Shown here piece after piece: positions 5,706-10,042 of a stretch of DNA of 10,042 nucleotides. Below the pieces are notes generated by a model. That model did no database searches and was not told the origin of the DNA. It worked only from the letters and a program-made list of their open reading frames with translations. The position numbers and the translations under genes were made by a program. Source of the DNA: CAZLLV01 sp964560325 (GTDB lineage: Bacteria > Acidobacteriota > Thermoanaerobaculia > Multivoradales > DATKCC01); the NCBI GenBank assembly GCA_964560325.1, contig CAZLLV010000012.1, positions 1 to 10,042 on the forward strand, written 5' to 3'. Every line of letters begins with the position of its first letter. Position 1 is the first letter of the stretch.

Positions 5706-8700
5706 ATGACCGAGCGCTTCGACGTCTTCATCTCGTACGCCCACCGGGACCGGCCCGAGTGGGCGGAGACCCTGGCGGGGAACCTCCACCAGATGGGTTT
5801 CGAGGTCTTCCTCGACGCCTGGGAGATCGGCCCCGGCGACAGGCTGGTACACAAGCTCGACGAGGCGATTCTGAAGAGCCGCCACGGTGTGTTGGTGATC
5901 ACGTCGAGCTACTTCGATCGTCCGTTCGTCAAGGCCGAGTATGAGGCCATCATGCATCGAGCGATCCAAGGGGAACAGCGGGTCATCCCCCTCGTCGTGG
6001 ACGATGTGGAGATCCCGCCGCTCCTGGCGCCCACCGTCCGGATCGACTTCCGTGGCGCCGACGGACCCACGTACGACCGGAAGCTCGAAGAGCTCGCCCG
6101 GGCGTTGCGCGGTCAGAAGGGCACGAAGGACCGACCCGCGCGGACGGGCGAGACGGCGCCCCCTCCCGAGACCCGCTACCGGCCCGAGGGCGCGATCCGG
6201 CGGACGTTACGAATCGCCGAGGACCGCGTGACCCTCCTCGGGGGCGACGAGGAGGTATCCCACGAGCCAAGGACCGATGTGGCTCTAGCCAGTCTGCTCT
6301 ACGAGTTGGACCGGGCGCGCCGGCGGAGCGTCGGGGCGGACGGGGTCGCCGAGAAGCGGGGGGACGGAGCGGGGGCCGTGGCCGCCGAGGCTGGCCTCCA
6401 CCAGGCGTCGCTGGCCGTCGGCGCCGCTCTGACGAAGCGCTTCCTGAGCGGAGCGGCGGGCGAGGCGCTCAGAGGAGCGGTTCGGTCGGCGGAGAGCGGC
6501 GGGTCATCTCTGGAACTTGCCCTGGAGGTCACCGACGACGACCTGCGGAGTCTCGCTTGGGAGACACTGCACGTCCCCGGGGAGGACGCCACTCCCGGCG
6601 AGCCCCTGACCCTCCACCCCCGAGTCCACCTCTTTCGCACCGTCCCGACGGACGGACCGGTACCCGCCCTGGCGATCTCCGGTCCCTTGCGCGTCCTGGT
6701 CGCCATCGGTAGTCCTGAGAGTGGTGGGGGCGAGCTCCTGGACTACGAGACGGAGCTGGGGAGCATCCTGGACGCGGTGGAGCCGGCACGCGAGAAGGGC
6801 AAGGCCCACGTGCGCATCCTCCACCGGGGGACCGTGCGGGCGATCCGCGACGCGTTGAATACCGGGCGCTACCACGTGCTCCACCTCTCCTGCCACGCGA
6901 AGCCCGGAACGCTGATCCTGGAGGACGAAGAGGGGGAGGTGGACAAGGTCACGGCGGACCGGCTCTGGAAGGAAGCTCTGCCAGGCGACCGAGGTGTGCC
7001 GCTGGTGATCCTGGCCGGCTGCTCTACCGCCCTGGCGGTGCGCGAGAAGAAGACCGAAGGGGAGAGCCAGGAGGGAGAGCAGGCCCTGCCCGGCCTTGCC
7101 GCCGAGCTGCTGGCCCACGGCGTGCCGACGGTCCTCGCTATGCAGGCGTCGGTGAGCGACCGCTACGCCACCGTCCTGGCGGCCCGGCTCTACCGGGGCC
7201 TCGCCACCCATGCTGAGCCAGCACCGCTCGCGGCCCTCGACCAAGCCCGCCGGGAGATCGAAGAGAACCGGCGGAAGCTTGCCCCGGAACATCCGGACTT
7301 CTCCCTCGCCGAATGGGCCACTCCCGCCCTCTACCTGCGCGGCGATCCGCAGCTCCTCTACGATCCGAGCGCTCCGTTCGAGGAGATCGATGACATTCTG
7401 AAGCCCCGATTCGCCCCCGGCGTCGTGGTCCGCAAGGTGGGCGAGTTCGTGGGGCGCCGACGCGAAGAGCGCCTGATCCTGAAAACCCTCCGGAACGACC
7501 GTCACGCCGGCGCCCTCGTCCACGGCATCGGCGGCGTCGGCAAGAGCACCCTGGCGGCGGAGATCCTGAGCCGCCTGATCGCCGACGGGCGGTTCGTCGT
7601 CTCGGTGTACGGCGAGACCTCTCCGGAAGCCGTCCTGGAGGAGGTGGGGAAGGAGCTCCTGAATGCCGCCCAGGCCTCCGGACTACGGGAAGATCACCCG
7701 CTGCGCCAGATCGCTCCCCCCCTCCGGCGGCCGGACAAGGAGTGGCTCGAGCGTTTCGACCTCCTGGCGGGCACCGTCCTCGGCGCGACGCCTCTGGTTC
7801 TCCTGCTCGACAACTTCGAAGACAACCTCACGTCGCCCGACGAGGAAGGCCGTCGCACCGTCCGGAACGAAGCCCTGGCGGATTTGCTGGCGCGATGGCT
7901 CGGCTCTCCCGGCAAGAGCCATCTCCTGGTGACCTGCCGCTACCCCTTCGACCTGCCCGGCGAGGCCAACCTCTTCCTGGAGTCGCACCACCTCGGCCCC
8001 CTCTCCTTCGCCGAGACCCGCAAGCTCTTCTGGCGCCTCCCGGCCCTCGAAGCCCTGAGCCCCGAGGAGCGCATGCGGGCCTACCGCGCCGTCGGCGGCC
8101 ACCCCCGTGCCCTCGAATACCTGGACACGCTCCTCCAGGACGGCGAGGCCGTTTACAAGGACGTGGAGATCCGGCTGGTCAAGGCTCTGAGGAAGCAAGG
8201 GATCCACGACACGGAGCGGTGGATCCGGAATGAAGTTGGAGGGAACCTGGACAAGGCCCTCGCCGAAACCGCCACCCTCGCCGCCGCCGACGTCCTCCTC
8301 CACGACCTCCTGGCCCTTCTCGACCCCACCCCCCTCGCCCGCCGACTCCTGATCGGCGCCGCCGTCTACCGCGTCCCGGTGGACGAGACCGCCCTTGCCT
8401 GGCAGATGGCCGAGGTGCGGGAGCGGGAACCCGATCCGGAATGGGAGGAGATCCAGAAGCGGGTGGTGGAGGCGGAGCGCGAAGTCCGAGAACGAGGCGA
8501 AGCGCCTGCTCGGGAGAACCTGGGGCTGTCGGAGGCCGAATGGGAGACCTACGACTGGGCACTCCAGCGCCAAGTCACTCCACCCCTGGAACCCGTCGAG
8601 GGCCTCCCCGAGGCCATCCGCCGCCTGGAACGCCTCGGCCTCCTCTCCCCCCAGGAGCGGGGCGACGCCACCTTCCACCAGGTCCACCGCTGGACCGCCA

Positions 8701-9881
8701 CCCTGCTCGCAGAGGAGGTCGACGCCGAGACCGTTCGGGACGCCCACCGCCGCGCCGCCGCATTCTGGCGCTGGCGGGTCGACGTGATGCCCCAAGACCG
8801 AGCACAAGACATCCACCAGCTCCTCGAAGCCCGCCACCACCACTACGCCGCGGGCGATCTGGCGGAAGCCGTCGAGACCACCGAGTGGATCTGCTCCCAG
8901 CTCCACACCTGGGGCGCCTACGGCCGCGAAGAGCAGCTCTGCCGCGAGGTGCTCGAATGGGTCCCCGAACGCTCCCGCGACGCCGCGGCCTTCCTCCACC
9001 GGCTCGGAGTGGTGGCGTATCGGCGCGGTTCGTACGACGAGGCGCTGGACTGGTACCGGAAGTCGCTGTCGATCCTGGAGGAGTTGGGGAACCGCTCAGG
9101 CATGGCGAAGTCATACCACCAGCTCGGGATGGTGGCGGAGGATCGTGGCTCGTACGACGAGGCGCTGGAGTGGTACCGGAAGTCGCTGGCGATCAAGGAG
9201 GAGCTGGGCGACCGCTCGGGGATGGCGTACTCGTACCACCAGCTCGGCAGCGTGGCGGAGGTGCGCGGCTCGTACGCCGAGGCGCTGGAGTGGTACCGGA
9301 AGTCTCTGGCGATCAAGGAGGAGCTGGGCGACCGCTCGGGGATGGCGTACTCGTACGGCCAACTCGGGAATGTAGCCCTACAACGCCATTCATACGATGA
9401 GGCGGTGTCTTGGTATCGAGAGACACTCGCGATTTCGGAGGAGATCGGGGATCGATCTAGCGTCGCGAACGGTTACCACCAGCTCGGGATGGTGGCAGAG
9501 GAGCGCGGTTCATACGCCGAGGCGCTGGATTGGTACCGGAAGTCCCTGGCGATCGAGGAAGAGCTGGGGAACCGCTCTGGCATGGCGATCTCGATCGGCC
9601 AGATCGGGGTGCTGCTCACCGGCACCGGGAAGCCGGAGGAGGCCATTCCCTGGAACCTCCGTTCGCTGGCGATCCGGCTGGAGATCCAGGTGCCGCAAGT
9701 GACGATCGATCTTTTCTGGCTCGGGCGCCAGCGGGAGGCCTTAGGCGGGGAGCGTTTCGTGGCCCTCGTCCGGGAGCACGTGGGCGAGGAGTCGGCGGCG
9801 GCCGTGATCCGGATGGTGGACGATTTCGAGCGCCAGCGGGCCGAGCAGGAGCGGGAAGCGAGCTCCGGCGAAGCCACCTGA
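5706..9881 (+). CDS. TIR-CHAT-NB-ARC-TPR multidomain STAND protein, predicted immune or cell-death effector
   Basis: Single chain of 1391 residues. TIR, about 5-130: DVFISYAHRD opens it, the BB loop is near DAWEIGPGD, and Glu78 (FVKAEYE) is the candidate NADase catalytic residue. A Pro-rich linker (about 140-162) leads to a caspase-like CHAT protease, about 165-550: His397 (LHLSCHA) and Cys439 (ILAGCST) form an intact dyad, and GLAAELLAHGVPTVLAMQ fits the CHAT core. NB-ARC/STAND NTPase, about 580-860: Walker A GIGGVGKST (607-615), Walker B VLLLDNFED with Asp702, VTCR with Arg745, and GGHP at 797-800 in place of the GLPL motif. A winged-helix region (about 865-1005) is interrupted by a charged helical insertion (about 903-955). 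Degenerate TPR-like helices (about 1010-1095) precede six 40-residue TPR units (1098-1337). By family logic TPRs sense, the NTPase oligomerises, and TIR/CHAT act on NAD or proteins. Which domain is the true effector is unknown. Cytoplasmic; no signal peptide. Confidence 0.93.
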   Translation: MTERFDVFISYAHRDRPEWAETLAGNLHQMGFEVFLDAWEIGPGDRLVHKLDEAILKSRHGVLVITSSYFDRPFVKAEYEAIMHRAIQGEQRVIPLVVDDVEIPPLLAPTVRIDFRGADGPTYDRKLEELARALRGQKGTKDRPARTGETAPPPETRYRPEGAIRRTLRIAEDRVTLLGGDEEVSHEPRTDVALASLLYELDRARRRSVGADGVAEKRGDGAGAVAAEAGLHQASLAVGAALTKRFLSGAAGEALRGAVRSAESGGSSLELALEVTDDDLRSLAWETLHVPGEDATPGEPLTLHPRVHLFRTVPTDGPVPALAISGPLRVLVAIGSPESGGGELLDYETELGSILDAVEPAREKGKAHVRILHRGTVRAIRDALNTGRYHVLHLSCHAKPGTLILEDEEGEVDKVTADRLWKEALPGDRGVPLVILAGCSTALAVREKKTEGESQEGEQALPGLAAELLAHGVPTVLAMQASVSDRYATVLAARLYRGLATHAEPAPLAALDQARREIEENRRKLAPEHPDFSLAEWATPALYLRGDPQLLYDPSAPFEEIDDILKPRFAPGVVVRKVGEFVGRRREERLILKTLRNDRHAGALVHGIGGVGKSTLAAEILSRLIADGRFVVSVYGETSPEAVLEEVGKELLNAAQASGLREDHPLRQIAPPLRRPDKEWLERFDLLAGTVLGATPLVLLLDNFEDNLTSPDEEGRRTVRNEALADLLARWLGSPGKSHLLVTCRYPFDLPGEANLFLESHHLGPLSFAETRKLFWRLPALEALSPEERMRAYRAVGGHPRALEYLDTLLQDGEAVYKDVEIRLVKALRKQGIHDTERWIRNEVGGNLDKALAETATLAAADVLLHDLLALLDPTPLARRLLIGAAVYRVPVDETALAWQMAEVREREPDPEWEEIQKRVVEAEREVRERGEAPARENLGLSEAEWETYDWALQRQVTPPLEPVEGLPEAIRRLERLGLLSPQERGDATFHQVHRWTATLLAEEVDAETVRDAHRRAAAFWRWRVDVMPQDRAQDIHQLLEARHHHYAAGDLAEAVETTEWICSQLHTWGAYGREEQLCREVLEWVPERSRDAAAFLHRLGVVAYRRGSYDEALDWYRKSLSILEELGNRSGMAKSYHQLGMVAEDRGSYDEALEWYRKSLAIKEELGDRSGMAYSYHQLGSVAEVRGSYAEALEWYRKSLAIKEELGDRSGMAYSYGQLGNVALQRHSYDEAVSWYRETLAISEEIGDRSSVANGYHQLGMVAEERGSYAEALDWYRKSLAIEEELGNRSGMAISIGQIGVLLTGTGKPEEAIPWNLRSLAIRLEIQVPQVTIDLFWLGRQREALGGERFVALVREHVGEESAAAVIRMVDDFERQRAEQEREASSGEAT
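8997..9716 (+). repeat. Six tandem 120-bp TPR-coding repeats
   Basis: Units begin at 8997, 9117, 9237, 9357, 9477 and 9597, each coding 40 residues built around GSYxEALxWYRKSLAI and an ELGxRSGMA phrase. Units 2 and 3 differ at 8 of 120 bases, and at only one of the last 78. Unit 4 is the outlier, with 17 of 40 codons ending in A or T against 2 and 1 in units 2 and 3. Unit 6 is degenerate and caps the array. Confidence 0.9.
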
Positions 9882-9888
9882 GATCTCC

Positions 9889-9911
9889 GGCGCGATGCGA
9901 TCGCGCCCTAC
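9889..9911 (-). repeat. REP-like extragenic palindrome, copy 2 (inverted relative to copy 1)
   Basis: Arms GGCGCGAT (9889-9896) and ATCGCGCC (9900-9907) form a perfect 8-bp stem around GCG, followed by CTAC, the complement of the GTAG head. Read on the minus strand it matches copy 1 at 20 of 23 positions, and two of the three differences are a paired T-A to C-G change that keeps the stem. It begins 7 bases after the stop of the TIR-CHAT gene and could protect or end that transcript. Confidence 0.6.
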
Positions 9912-9916
9912 GCTCC

Positions 9917-10042
9917 GGGGGGGGGGGGGGGCGTCACCCACCACCGATAGCCGAAGGGGCCCGGGCGGGGGGGCCCCGCCCCGGGGGGGGGCGGGGGGGC
10001 CGGGGCCTGCGGCGCCCGCGGGGCCAGAACCCCCAGCCGCGG
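9917..10042. other. G/C homopolymer-rich window end, probable sequence artefact
   Basis: A run of 15 G at 9917-9931 is followed by about 30 ordinary bases and then repeated G7-G9 and C4 tracts. No credible reading frame, RNA gene or repeat unit is visible. The abrupt change at the edge suggests unreliable base calls at a contig end. Confidence 0.5.

Noticed and set aside
5563..5709. VapC-like toxin gene after the antitoxin
   Set aside because: The only frame in the right place codes 48 Arg-rich residues without the hydrophobic strand and LDT-type start of PIN toxins.
7683..8999. 438-codon minus-strand frame within the TIR-CHAT gene
   Set aside because: It is antisense to the NTPase and winged-helix region with clear Walker motifs; its Gly/Val/Glu-rich translation mirrors codon bias of the sense strand.
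8997..9716. Regular 120-base repeats considered as a CRISPR array
   Set aside because: The units are contiguous, in frame and code TPR motifs, with no short repeat and unique spacer pattern.

Overview
This is a very GC-rich bacterial window in which every supported gene lies on the + strand. A predicted outer-membrane barrel protein next to a FecR protein points to a Gram-negative (diderm) host. The set (TPR/barrel protein, FecR, CHASE2-cyclase, FG-GAP propeller protein, STAND-type TPR protein) fits lineages such as Acidobacteriota or myxobacteria-like groups, but no marker gene is present, so this placement is a guess. The right end (9917-10042) is G/C homopolymer sequence that looks like a poor-quality contig end.

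Region 1 (2-4050) looks like an operon of three genes with gaps of 19 and 31 bases: the C-terminal part of an outer-membrane beta-barrel protein, a secreted FecR-domain protein with a proline-rich tail, and a CHASE2-type membrane adenylate cyclase with a complete catalytic set. A plausible job is envelope or extracellular sensing coupled to cAMP production. A perfect AT-rich palindrome (4049-4065) overlaps the cyclase stop codon.

Region 2 (4106-5278) is a secreted, perhaps lipid-anchored, seven-bladed FG-GAP/VCBS propeller protein with Asp-rich calcium-binding loops.

Region 3 (5322-9911) is the accessory part. It starts with a Phd/YefM (VapB-like) antitoxin that has no toxin after it. Next comes a 129-base gap holding a REP-like hairpin, then a 1391-residue protein joining TIR, CHAT protease, NB-ARC-type NTPase and TPR domains in one chain. 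A second REP-like hairpin in opposite orientation follows its stop codon. The big gene is the best candidate here for an unusual immune or cell-death protein. It carries two potential effector domains (a TIR with its candidate catalytic Glu and a CHAT with intact His/Cys), one STAND switch, and a TPR sensor array whose units show recent duplication at the DNA level plus one unit of foreign-looking codon use.

No tRNA, rRNA, CRISPR array, integrase or transposase gene was seen.
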